A DNA stretch of 55,310 bases from Nemertoderma westbladi (Eukaryota > Xenacoelomorpha > Nemertodermatida > Nemertodermatidae). Position numbers and translations under genes: made by a program. The stretch is taken from the NCBI GenBank assembly GCA_032718475.1, contig JAUCBJ010009079.1:1-55310 (forward strand). Direction: 5' to 3'. The first letter of the stretch is position 1. Every line of letters begins with the position of its first letter. This document shows positions 33,603 to 45,000 of this stretch, piece by piece. The notes below the pieces were generated by a model. The model was given only the letters and a program-made list of their open reading frames with translations. It was not told the origin of the DNA and did no database searches.

Positions 33603-34640
33603 CGATTTTGACATGCTAATAACTTTGTCGGATTTAAAGCTGCCAAGTTGAAAATTTGTAGGTATCAATATGAGCAAAAGTTGAGATTTTTGAGAGACTT
33701 TCAGACACCATCAGTGCAATGGTCTCCCGCTAGAGGGCCACATGTCTAAACATTAAATGCCCTCCCATTTCTTTGCTTTTAATCCGTTTAAGCTGAAACT
33801 TGGCAGATATGTATTAGACCATTAGCTGTGACTTTCAAAGGAGGCGAATCCATCTGCAGTTCTCCAGTCTGCCGCTAGAGGGCCAAAGGTCTGAAAGTGA
33901 AATCGTTGTCGTCGTTACGATTTTGACATGCTAATAACTTTGTCGGATTTAAAGCTGCCAAGTTGAAAATTTGTAGGTATCAATATGAGCTAAAGTTGAG
34001 ATTTTTGAGAGACTTTCAGACACCATCAGTGCAATGGTCTCCCGCTAGAGGGCCACATGTCTAAACATTAAATGCCCTCCCATTTCTTTGCTTTTAATCC
34101 GTTTAAGCTGAAACTTGGCAGATATGTATTAGACCATTAGCTGTGACTTTCAAAGGAGGCGAATCCATCTGCAGTTCTCCAGTCTGCCGCTAGAGGGCCA
34201 AATGTCTGAAAGTGAAATCGTTGTCGTCGTTATGATATTGACATGCTTATAACTTTGTCGAATTTAAAGCTGCCAAGTTGAAAATTTGTTTTGTTGAAAA
34301 TCAGTTCAACAGTCACCCGCTATAGGACTACTTTATGCCTGAAAGTGAATAGATTCTCCCGTCTCATTGATTTTAATCAGTTTAAGCTGAATCTTGCCAT
34401 ATATTCTGGACCACATGCTGCGTCTTTGTGGGGGGGGGGGGAGATTTAATCGGTCTGCCGCTATACGACGAAATTTCTGAAAGTGAGATCCGTCTCTCAT
34501 TTCGTTATCCGTTATTCAAGATGAAACTTGGCCGATGTACGTATGTACTATTCATCCATAGGCTGTGTCTTTGTGGGGCTGGAGACCCTAATCCATCTTC
34601 AGTTCTCACTATACCGCTAGAGTCAGAAATGTCTGAATAG
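33595..34640. repeat. 315-bp tandem repeat, two close copies and one diverged
   Basis: The landmark TACGATTTTGACATG occurs at 33601 and 33916, and TATGATATTGACATG at 34231, each 315 bp apart. The first two units are almost identical. The third is diverged and contains a 12-G run at 34430-34441. Each unit itself holds related sub-blocks with CCGCTAGAGGGCCA and GTCTGAAAGTGA. I see no coding potential. Confidence 0.92.
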
Positions 34641-35564
34641 AAATGAAAGAGGTAAAAAGTGATTAGGCGAAATCTGCTTAAAATTTGCTAATACAGTAAT
34701 ACTTTCGAATTAGTACTTAAATTAAATTTAAGTCACGTGCTGCGCGAAGGCCCCACTTCGTGTAATAATGTTTACTGATTGAATTACTGAGTGACATCTG
34801 CTCTTTGATCATGAGCTCATGCTTAGGAGCTCAAGTCAAACATGGTCTGCATTCCACAACTACAGTATATCCTGGATCTGGAAGAGTTATGATATCTCCA
34901 TGCCCTTTAAAGGTCCAGTGTTAGTTCCGTGCAGCAGTGTTACCTGTGATCCTCTGTGGCACCCATGCTGGGCTCTAACTATGCTGAAGACACATACGTA
35001 TGTAATTACTATACTGTAACTGCCCAATCCAATTTTGCACTGGTTGGTGCAACATACGGTTATTCAATAATATTGTGAAAATATCCATCTTTGATATTTT
35101 GGATACTCGGTATACTTGCACAGTCAAAAATATTTTTTGAGGCCAAAGACCGGTATTGCGAGTTGTATTGGATTTATCTGGACTTGTGCTCCATACCATA
35201 AAGTCAACTATTTCTAAATTGTCCACCAAAAGGAAACCTATGCCTAACATCTATGCTACGATTTTAACCTATTAGATCCCGCGTAATAGGACTTTTAGAG
35301 TTGCAGGAAGCCACTATGTGTCTGGTACGTTACACTGGTGGAACGGGGGGGGGGGGGGGGGGGGGGCAGTAGAGGGTTAATACTCTTGAACTGAAACTTG
35401 CTCTACCCAATATCCAATGTCATAAAATTAAAGTAAACTTGAAACACGAAGCGCCGAAGGCTCCACTCTTGTGCCACAACATCAACGACCTCTTCACCGT
35501 GACTCAACGTTACTAATAAGAACACCATCAGAAGTAGCGGGATTATATATCTCAAATTTGGATC
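34641..35564. other. Intergenic region with a 22-G homopolymer
   Basis: No supported gene. It contains GTGCTGCGCGAAGG (about 34738), which matches a motif near 10846 on the other strand, and a run of 22 G at 35345-35366. Homopolymer length there may not be reliable. Confidence 0.5.
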
Positions 35565-35668
35565 TAGGACACTTCCCCCCCGGACACTTCCCCCCGCCCA
35601 AGTAGGACACTTCCCCCCCGGACACTTCCCCCCCGGACACTTGCCCCCCGGACACTTCCCCCCCAGTT
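35565..35668. repeat. 15-bp-type minisatellite GGACACTTCCCCCC
   Basis: Six copies of GGACACTTCCCCCC(C), with one interruption CGCCCAAGTA and one GGACACTTGCC variant. The same array in inverse orientation, including the interruption (GCTCAAGTA there), is at 53056-53163. It therefore belongs to a dispersed family rather than a local expansion. Confidence 0.92.
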
Positions 35669-35829
35669 AAAATGTTAAAATTAATCTGGGTGCATCAAAG
35701 CAATAAACAAAAGTTAAAGATGGTTACAGGACAAGTTGTATCTAGACAAGTTTTTTCAAAATTATAAAAGAAACATTTTTATAGTCAAATTTTGTTTGTT
35801 TTTCTTTTAATTCTTTTAATTTCTTTTAA

Positions 35830-35937
35830 TTGGGGGCTGCCGCCCCCAAACCCCCGCTTCTTTTGTTGGGGGCTACCGCCCCCAAACCCCCGCTTCTTTT
35901 CTTGGGGGCTGCCGCCCCCAGACCCCGGCATTTCCCT
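35830..35937. repeat. 36-bp tandem repeat with a GC-rich hairpin, three copies
   Basis: Units begin at 35830, 35866 and 35902. Each contains TTGGGGGCTGCCGCCCCCAA, able to form an 8-bp stem with a TGCC loop, followed by ACCCCCGCTTCTTTT. In the middle copy the loop is TACC, and the stem is unchanged. Confidence 0.93.
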
Positions 35938-36149
35938 GAGTGCCCGTGGTGAAAGCCCGTGGTGAAATAATTAATTCATGTTTGTATCATCAGATATTAA
36001 ATTGACTAAGCCTAAAGTAGGAGCTGTATTGAATGTTAACCAATTTAATATATAAATTACTACAATATTATATAATTCAACAAAATCCTATTAAAAATAT
36101 TGCAAGTAACCAGGAAATTTAAAATGTAGTGTGTATAATATCTATATAG

Positions 36150-38091
36150 TATAACTTCAGGGATAATGACTGTAGAAAGGGTCTAATGCCACGGTTAACG
36201 AAAACAGTTTCTATTTATATGGCCATTTCATCCTCACGGACGTCTTCAGTAAATAAATTAAAATAACATTAAAACACAATTTATAAACCTAAACCATAAT
36301 ATTAAATTTAACGTACGGTACAACCAATTATTATGCCACCAAATTCCGATATACACAGTATGATAGGATGTATTAGATTAACATATTTAGATTTATCATA
36401 ATACTGTATGTAGGCCTAGAGATATAATTGTAGGCTACAAGTGTTGTTAAGGTATTAGACGTTCAATATTAAATTTAAAAAATTAAAAATAAAAATAAAA
36501 AAGGGTGCTAAATGAAGAGGTGTAAAAAGGGTGGGTAACGTTAAAACCATTAAATGATTAAAAATAGTTAAAAATTGTTGGTTCCAATATTAAGTCGTTG
36601 AGTTACAAATTTACAAATAAAAGTGAGGCTGGTAAAAGGGTAAAAAAATTCTAAAAAAATGTTGGTTCTGAAACAAAAAATCATTTAAAAATATATTTAA
36701 AAGAAGGGAAAGAATACCTAAGCCATAAAATTGAGGGGGATAAAAGGACACATATTACTGTTACTAAATAAAAGGAATCCCTACAAGATTACATATTACA
36801 ATTTTTAAAAAAGTTTTTGTTTTGGTATTTCCTATTGAATACTAATATGTTCGGCTATAGTACGTACATTATAGCTGGCTGACACAATGTATATTACAGC
36901 AAGGGTAGAGCGTACTGCACAGTTAATTAATTATTAGAGGTGGTGTGAGTTTGTTACATCCAAATGTTAGGTGGGGGCGAGCCATCGGGTCGAAGTTTCA
37001 TTCTATAGAAGTGGTACCAGTTTATTGAGGGGTGGGCGGTGGCAATTAATGAGTAATGCTTCAGTATGAATACGACGCTGGTGGTTACGAAATTGCTGGA
37101 CGCATGTTACTTCATAATTATTACAGCTACTGAAATGTTGAAGCAATCTCTCGGGGCAAATACCACACCCTGGTTTGCCATTCCACAGGGAGGGTGTCGC
37201 AATGGAGTCAGATATGAGGCCCATCACCCATATCTACTCTGGCGTACATGACCCACCATTGACCTAGAATACCTGACCTGACCAATAGCAATATCCAATA
37301 GCACCTCCGGGTCAGTTGTTGTCACAGTACATATCGGCTTGTTGTTCTTTATTGCCTTATCCAGAGCTTTCCTGTAGCTGTTGATGTTCTCCCGATGTTT
37401 ATTGAGCCTCTTGTGCAGACGTTGTTCAGTTTGACCGAGGTAGTATTGATAGGGGTGAGTTTTACATTTAATGGTATAGAGAATGTTGCTGGATTTACAA
37501 TCAAACCTCCCGATGATTGGCTCGCCCCATTGTGTCTCTTTCATATCCGTAATTGCCAAGCAGGTGAGGCAGCGGGGTTGCAAACATGGATGGTTACCTG
37601 GAGCTGTTTGTGGTTCCTGTTTACGTATTAGAAGCTTTCCCAAAGTAGGTGCATTTCGTGGGACAGTTTGTAATGTTACACCAAGGTGCTGAACTCGTCT
37701 GTTATGCCGACGCACAACTTTGCTGAGGGTAGGGATAAATTGTGGTGTCGTTGACAGATAGAAACGTTGGGTAGGAGGTTTTATGTTGTTTTGTTGATTG
37801 GTATGGCTTGGTGAATGCGGAAAGTCCTGATCGTGTTCGGCGGCAGTGAATGTTGAACGTTGGGGTGGGTCCCACGCATACAAACTTAAAAGGAAGTTCA
37901 AGGGGTATCCTCTGAGTTTACACTTTTCGAGATATAAATGCCTTTGTTGTTTGAAATGATTTGTTGAATCCGTTAGTCGGCGAATGCGCAGCAGTTCAGC
38001 TCGAACTATGGCTAGCAAGGATGGTTTGTGGTGGAAGCTTGAGTATGCGATGGGTAGTTTATTAGACATTGGTTTCCTATATATTGGTTTC
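36150..38091 (-). mobile_element. PLE-A: 5'-truncated Penelope-like element
   Basis: It matches PLE-B (50282-52545) in inverted orientation at very high identity, apart from a ~320-bp segment missing here (PLE-B 51113-51433). It retains the end of the RT domain, the linker, the GIY-YIG endonuclease, the 3' UTR and the hammerhead-like motif. Identity stops at about 38091, where a short direct repeat ATTGGTTTCCTATAT/ATTGGTTTCCT marks the truncation junction. 5' truncation is usual for target-primed insertion. Confidence 0.9.
36213..36254 (-). ncRNA. Hammerhead-ribozyme-like motif in PLE-A
   Basis: Identical to the motif at 52441-52482 (see that entry). It lies about 60 bp from the 3' end of the element. 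Penelope-like elements are known to carry minimal hammerhead ribozymes in their terminal regions. Confidence 0.6.
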
Positions 38092-38459
38092 CTGACTGCG
38101 GCACAAGATGAGGTGCTTGGGCTCGGTTTCAGTTTTATACCACATACGGGGACTACGGGAACCCAAATTTTTGAAGCGAAAGTGGACGTTGGTATAGCAG
38201 CTACGAAACTCAGACACCACAGCAAACGTTTCAATAATACCCTCCCTGTAGTTGATAAAATAAACCATACACCAGCCAAGCCCACAATCACCCAGTTCCA
38301 AGCAAATAACATAGAAAATGAAACACCACGCGTGGCCAGACATAGACCACGAGCAATGCTACCCACAGGCAGACGCTGTCTTTTCCAAACAAATGTAACC
38401 CCAACTTCACATACCAATGTAATTAATATTAATACCCAGGGTGCCAAAGTCACAGCCAC
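37224..38459 (-). pseudogene. PLE-A 3' protein fragment with GIY-YIG endonuclease, fused to upstream sequence
   Basis: A 411-codon open frame, of which residues from about 124 on (IYRKPMSNK onward) are Penelope-like. They cover the RT C-terminal region (ELLRIRRLTDS, KCKLRGYPLNF), a linker with CLQPRCLTC, and a GIY-YIG nuclease with LYTIKC, YYLGQTEQRLHKRLNKH. In the family the nuclease makes the target nick. The first 123 residues are hydrophobic and come from DNA beyond the truncation point (38092-38459). I think they are a chance read-through and not a real domain. The C-terminus also differs from PLE-B because the 320-bp segment with PLE-B's stop is missing here. No RT catalytic domain is present. 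Confidence 0.85.
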
Positions 38460-39574
38460 AGGGATAACACCAAGCGGTATTTCTTCACCACCCTTACCGC
38501 ATCAACCGGATGCTACCACAACGCCCCGTAGCAACAACTCCCAACCTGTAAAAGCTTCTGTGGGATATAACTGGCCCCTTTGCTTCGCAATCCAGTTTCC
38601 CCCCAGGCGCTGGAATACTCTAAAAAGGTTCTCTAACTGTATATATATTCCCTTCGCCCGCAAGGTACCGTTATAGGTGTTTTAACGGACATAAAAGTCA
38701 TTCTGCTATATACGTGTTTTGGCGGACATGGTAAGGCAAAAACCTGCAATGCACCAAATACCTTTCACAGCTTAGCCGTGATGATTCAGATTGCGACATC
38801 TAGCAGCTGGTTGCTGGCATGGAAACAGCCATTGGACGCATGGTTCTTTGTTTGGCTTGAGCCAATCAGAGCGATTTTTTCTGTCGACGTGTAGATATTC
38901 GGTCGATCATACTAGGAGTGTCAGTCTTACTGTTTTTTGTGATACTTTGTGTTGTTGCTATCTAGGCCAGGAACAACGGCTCTAGAGTCAATTAGTTTTC
39001 ATACTTTAGAAGAAACATTAGTAGGCTTAAGATTAAGGAGCGTATAACTGTTATCGGTCCATATCAGTACATTGTCATATCATATCTTAACCTACCGTCT
39101 TAATAGTTTGCTGTTGTTTGGTTGAATATTATTTGGAGAACATTTATAAAGAACCCAAATTTCCCAATTTTCTTGATACACTACAGGTTAGAGAGACGGG
39201 TTATATATAGCGATTGCGACTTATATTATTGTGGTTTGTAGTGAATTTAATGCTATTTGATAAGCACTACATGAATCTGTTGCTGTTCTCTTTATATATG
39301 ATAAAATTCATTGACGGTCGGCAAATTAGTGAGCAGTATTGTGTGTTACCGGTAGTGTGCATGATTGTGACTGATAACTAAGCATTTCCTAAAGAATGCG
39401 CCTCATACGTGAATCATAAGCCTTACCGACTTACCGTTGTGATTAGTATAAGTCATATCTCGGTTTACTTAGATAGAGCGCCACGTCCTAAAGGAACTGT
39501 TAATATTTCCCGAAAGTAAATAATATTAGTCAGAAATTAATTATTAACGATCAATCGAATAATACAGTACAGTA
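38092..39574. other. Intergenic region beside PLE-A
   Basis: No supported gene. A plus-strand frame runs to 38676 (Thr/Pro/Asn-rich, no recognised domain) across the PLE-A junction, and I do not accept it. The rest is AT-rich and ordinary. Confidence 0.45.
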
Positions 39575-39781
39575 AGCTTACACTGCAATAATAATCTAAG
39601 CCCTCAGAATCCAGTCTCCCGGGAATATCCAGCGGGTGAATGGACGCGCACTAGGCTGGCTTCTGCTAATGTTGTGTTTATTGGTATTAAATATTTGTCA
39701 TCTTCTAAAGTATATTTATAAACCAAAAGACATATAAATTTTGGCAGGTTAAACTGCTAAAGGTCTTCAAAAGCGCGTACA
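39575..39781 (+). repeat. 207-bp direct repeat, copy 1
   Basis: Identical base for base to 48876-49082 in the same orientation. It starts AGCTTACACTGCAATAATAA and ends AAAAGCGCGTACA. Copy 1 is followed about 25 bp later by TTATTGCAGTAAGC, nearly the reverse complement of its beginning. This copy could therefore be a ~240-bp TIR-bearing MITE (about 39575-39811), with copy 2 lacking the far end. No coding potential. Confidence 0.93.
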
Positions 39782-39848
39782 ATAACAGTTATTGACTTTA
39801 TTGCAGTAAGCAATAAAGTTGAAAGTACCGGTCAACCGGTAAACCTGA

Positions 39849-39976
39849 ACCGGTACTTCTGTAGGTCAGTAGGCCCAACTGCCAGAACCGGTACTTCTGT
39901 AGGTCCGTAGGCCCAACTGTCAGAACCGGTACTTCTGTAGGTCCGTAGGCCCAACTGTCCTAACCGGTACTTCCAG
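39849..39976. repeat. 38-bp minisatellite, about 3.3 copies
   Basis: CGGTACTTCTGTAGGTC recurs at 39851, 39889 and 39927, with a partial copy at 39965. Each unit contains ACCGGT and GTAGGCCCAACTG. Confidence 0.93.
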
Positions 39977-40133
39977 TATAAGTACATTAGTATTATTCGA
40001 TTTTGATTATTGTATACCGGTAGGTCTTAGTATTTAATCAGAGACTGCAGCCCTGGTTTTTTATTGAGATTTTACTCATTTCTGTCGGTTTTATTTACAT
40101 GTAAGTTAATATTGAGCTGAAGACGTGTAAGTC

Positions 40134-40710
40134 TGCTCAGATTGTTCAGATAATTGTAGGCCGGACTGTTGTCGGATTGTTGTTGGGTTTGGAGAGATTA
40201 CTGCGTGTGTAGAGTTTGTCCGATAGAGTGCCAGTTAGTAAGTTGGGGCAGCCATAGCTGTAAGGTCAATCCCCTCTTAAAGAATAAGTCGTACTACCGT
40301 GTTAGAACGCATACTAACTAACAATTTTGGAATCTGCACATACTGTAGTTTATTTAGGCTTGACAGTATTCTGTCAGCGCTTTGACCTGTGTTTGTTTGT
40401 GTGGTCTGTTCAGGTACCGTAATAGTTATTACTCAGATATTTTGTAGGCTGGATTGTTGTCTAGCTATTATTAGGTCTGAAGAGATTGCTGCTTGTGTAG
40501 AGTTTGTCTGATAAAGTGCCAGTTAGTAAGTTGGGGCAGCCATAGCTGTAAGGTCAATCCCCTCTTAAAGAATAAGTCGTACTACCGTGTTAGAACGCAT
40601 ACTAACTAACCGTTTTGGAATCTGCACATACAGTAGTTTATTTAGGCTTGGTGGTAGTCTGCCAGCGTTTGGTTTGTATTTTGTTTGAGTATTCTGTACG
40701 GGTAGCGTAG
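40134..40710. repeat. Tandem duplication of about 288 bp
   Basis: The block containing CCAGTTAGTAAGTTGGGGCA starts at 40231 and again at 40519. About 160 bp at the core are nearly identical, and the edges are more diverged. The region lies upstream of the gag-protease frame and may be leader or LTR remnant sequence. No matching copy downstream was found. Confidence 0.88.
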
Positions 40711-41640
40711 TATTTATTATTCAGAGTTTATGCGATTATTCGCAACATTCATGTCCCCAAGTTTATTCCTACAGTAATTGTGTTTGTTACACATACCGTT
40801 ATAGTTAAATTAACCCCGGTACTACACGGGCTGCTTGGCGTAGGACAAGACTGGTGACTTTGTGCTTCGGTCACTCCAGCAGATGCTGTGGTTCTTTTAA
40901 CTGTTCAAGTATATTTAACTACTGATTATTTGTTGTACCAGTACTTGTACCTAATTTAGGGTTTAGTGTACAGTGCTTTCCGAAGTAATTAGTGTGTAGG
41001 CAGTATATTTGTGTTGTAAAGTGGTTAATAGGCACGCTGGATCTGGTAGTCCGCGGTAATTAACTTCTAGGTAGGAACACTCCGTGATACATAACGTAGT
41101 ACCTATAGCGATACGGCTATAGGTCGTCAGGCGGTGGTATTTTCCTATCTGGACAGTGCAATATATTTACTACTACTTATTGTTTCAAATACCGTAGTAC
41201 CCTGTCCGTTATAATAACCAGAATTCTAACCCTTTGTTAGGCTGGTTTGTAGACTTCCTGTAAAATTACCCTAAAATTTCGTACGTAATATTTTGTTGTG
41301 TTTAATTAGAGAATTAATCTCACCCGTATCGTAAGTAATTTGTAGTATTAAGTAACTTAGGAAAATTAGAATTATCTGTTTTAGTGTCAAATAAGTAGCA
41401 CTCCACTGAGAGCGCACAGCTTCTGTGTAGTGACCCCAGAAATAATAACATTTATTTCAATATTGTAACAAAAACCCCTTTTAACGGGTATATATCTATT
41501 ATAAATCAACTCAAACGATTTATAAATAGTAGGCCTGCCATACAACAACTAGGTCTCAATATCAGTTGGACTACTGCTTAAATAACGGTAATAAGTAAGT
41601 TAAAGTAACCAAGTAACCCTAAAATATTCAGAAATTCAAT
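40711..41640. other. Non-coding region upstream of the BEL-2 frame
   Basis: No gene or clear repeat seen. It may be part of the BEL-2 leader or LTR, but no second LTR could be located to test this. Confidence 0.4.
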
Positions 41641-41915
41641 TATTCTAAAATAATTGACATACCGGTATTTACCATAGGCTTATTATATTTATTTCTATAA
41701 ATTTGAGCTGAAATCATACCGGTATTCTGTAATTAATTCTAGTCCAAAATTATACTTATATACTATAAGTGTAAGCTGTATACCGGTATTCACGATAGGC
41801 CTATTATATATTTATATATATTTGTGCTAAAATTATATACCGGTACTCTGTGACAAATCTAGTCTGTAATAATACTTATATATATACTATAAGCATACCG
41901 GTATTCTAATATATT
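41641..41915. repeat. 121-bp tandem repeat with TACCGGTA palindromes
   Basis: ATACCGGTATT landmarks occur at about 41659 and 41780, and a second pair at about 41716 and 41837, each 121 bp apart, with a further one at 41895. About 2.2 copies, ending about 130 bp before the BEL-2 start codon. Confidence 0.88.
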
Positions 41916-42041
41916 ATATATATATCACGCTACACTGAGTAGCAGCATCGGTAATTAATTATTAGGTTAACAGCGATACTGAATTACTAGACTTGCTTTA
42001 ACTGTATTTATAGCCGTAGGCATTCAACTGTGTAAACAAAC

Positions 42042-45000
42042 ATGTCAGACACAACCCAATCACTGTCGGATAGTCTCTTAGAAAGTGTTAGAATGACTGT
42101 TAGACAGTGCCTTAAAAAGATCAGTGACCCAGATCCAAGTATAGAACATCCTAGACCCAAGTCTAAGGCACCTACTATTGTAAAAAAGGCCATCCCTACA
42201 GTAGTAGTGTCAGACCCTAGGCTAGTAGAACAAGGTAGGTCTATCATCGGCACTCGGGCCCAAGTCAAGCGGGATCAAGAAGCAGCTGTCAAACAGCAGC
42301 AACATCCTAGCCAAGAACCTAGTTCTCAGCGGCCCGATAGCTCCAGTAGTTCGGATACTGCTGAGCGGACGCCCGCACACGGAGCGAAGATGGCGGATAC
42401 GGTTTATGATGAGTGGCCAGCCTTTGAAGAATCAACCGACGCCACTTCTTCTCAAGTGGAAAGCGAAGTGGAAAGCGAAGTGGAAAGCGAGTTAACAGCA
42501 GAGAAGCCGCGAACTAGAGACGCCATTGACATCTATCTGTCAGACTATCAGCGATTCCTAGGAGACGAAGAGTTGAGGAGACAACTGTCTGGACTTCGCC
42601 CTAATAGTGAAGGAACCAAGCTTGTGTTGGACGCAATCGATGCGGAAATGTTAGCTGCAAACCAAGCTGAATTTGATGAAAAACTCCGCCTCACTAGAGT
42701 CCAAGAAGAACAAGTAAAGAAAAGACGGATAGAGGAACAAAGGGCGGCGGCCATGGCAGAAGCAGAAGCGGAAAGAAAGGCAGCGGCGGCAGAAGCAAAG
42801 GCGGAAAAGGCAGTGGCAGAAGCAGAACGGAGAGCGTCTGAGCAGACTACCCAACTGGAGTTGGAAAATCTGCAAGAGACGCAAGACAAAATAAATAAAC
42901 AGTTAACTGCTAGTCAAATGCAGATGATGAGACGATCTACTCCCAAGCGCCAAGGATACACATCATCGGAGGAAGGCGAGACCACCGATCCTGAAGGCGG
43001 AAGAAATAGATCTCGTCTAAGCAGGCGTAGAAAAACATCTCACCGTCACAAATTGCCTGATTTGCCCCCAGCGGTTAGAAGACAACTAGCTAGCACAGAT
43101 TTAGGTAGTACAGAACCCACAGAACAAATTATTCAGGTCAAAGGACTCCCTACAATAGTTGATGAGCCTGAAATAATTGGGCCTGTCATTCCCAAAGCCA
43201 CTCCTGTGCTAGAGACCCCTGTACTTCCAGAGCTTAACTCTAAATTTCCTTTACACAGTACTACACTGCCTGTACCCGGTAGAACAGTCCATGAGAATAT
43301 CCCTGTCCTGGAAGCTGAGAGAGAAATCAAAGATTTGTCTCCCGTCGTCCCACGTCAGCCCGCTACAATGTTGGCGACTCCCGCTTCGGCGGTCGAGTGG
43401 GTAGAAGAGGGACGGCGGGGGATGAATCTCCTGCTCGGACAGATGCAGGAGACTGCCCACCAACTTAAGGGAACAGTAAGGGAAGGCAGGGCCGAATTGC
43501 AAGAAGTGCAGCAAAGTATCGCTCTAGAACGCGACAAATTAGTCAATATACAAAAAGCGATACCAATACCCCCTGTAACATTGTGTCAACCTGTTAGGTC
43601 TGAAGTATTACATGCGCAAGGTGTGGAGCCTACACGCATCTATACTGCTAGTGAAGTAGAAACTCCTATAGCAAACCCTATTAAGGGTGATTATAGACCT
43701 GTTATTAATGATATTCCCTATAGACCTGATAATGATCCGAGAAATTTATATACCGATAATTCGATATTAAATAACACGATGGCCCAAGAAAGCTTTACGC
43801 GTCAGATGGCTAGAACAGAAGCCCGCCAAGCGGTTAAAGTGGGAGAGATCGTCAAATTCAATGGAGATGAGATGAAATGGCTACCTTTCAATGAATACTA
43901 CAAAGATAGCATACAAAACTCTGTACTATCTAACGGAGAGAAACTTAGGTTCCTCATCAAATGCTTGGAAGGACCTCCCAGGTTAATGGCGTTAAAGTTT
44001 ATTGGACATCCAGAAGGATTAAGACAAGTATGGGATACATTAAACATCAGGTATGGTAACAAAGATAACATAGCTAAGTATTTGTATGCAAAATTAGTAG
44101 CCCCCCGACACTTCCTTAGTAGCGGGATTATAGAGTTTTCCGATGAGATTCAAGAGATCTGTAGACAATTGGACTGGTTAGGTAAGTCGCATGAATATCA
44201 GAGTTCCATGGTTATTGGAGCCGTAGTCTCTACTTTACCAAAGGGTGGAGTATGTACACGCTGGGACAAGAAAGTGTTGTACATGAATGAACAACAACGA
44301 CGAAGTCCTACCATGGCTGATCTCATGTCCTTCTTAGATAGTGAAGTAAAATTACAACTCATAAAGCAGTCCAGAGAGAAAACATCGGAAAATAAGGTAA
44401 GTGAGAAACCCGTTTCTAGGAGAAGGATAATACCAGTGTGTTACACTGACGACGGCGAAAGCCAAGCTTCTCAAGAAGAGGACAGCGGGAAAGACACAGC
44501 AAAATCTTACTATGACAACAAGACCTATAAAGACGTAAGTAAATACAAGTCTCGAACCAGTGACAGGAGAGAACAGATAACAACAACTCCTCCTACGTCT
44601 CCTAAGAGAATTCACGGAAGAAAGCCCGAAGAAAGAACGAGAGTGCATAACGTTACCCAAGGTAAGGTGAGTAACATCAAACCAAAATGTGCGCTGTGCG
44701 ACGGGCCCCACCTTTTGAGTGCGTGTGCTGAATTTCTAAAGAAATCCCTTGTAGACAGACGTACAGTCCTGTGGAATAAACGGTTATGCTATAATTGCCT
44801 CAGATCAGGACACCAACGGCGAACCTGTTACTCCGACGTAAAGTGTGCAAAGTGTGGCGCGAAACATCACATCTTGTTACACAGTGAGTTCGAACGAGAC
44901 AACCCGAGTCAGGTAAGTGAGCCCGAACTACATGTCCAATTCAGTGATGTAAATGACACTGATCAAGAATCTGAGATGGAAGGATTCTATACGGACGAAT

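Noticed and set aside
33448-33651. Arg-rich plus-strand frame
   Set aside because: Produced by the GTC/GTT triplet run.
37984-38676. 230-codon plus-strand frame
   Set aside because: Its first part is antisense to the PLE-A protein and the rest has no recognisable domain. It crosses an insertion junction.
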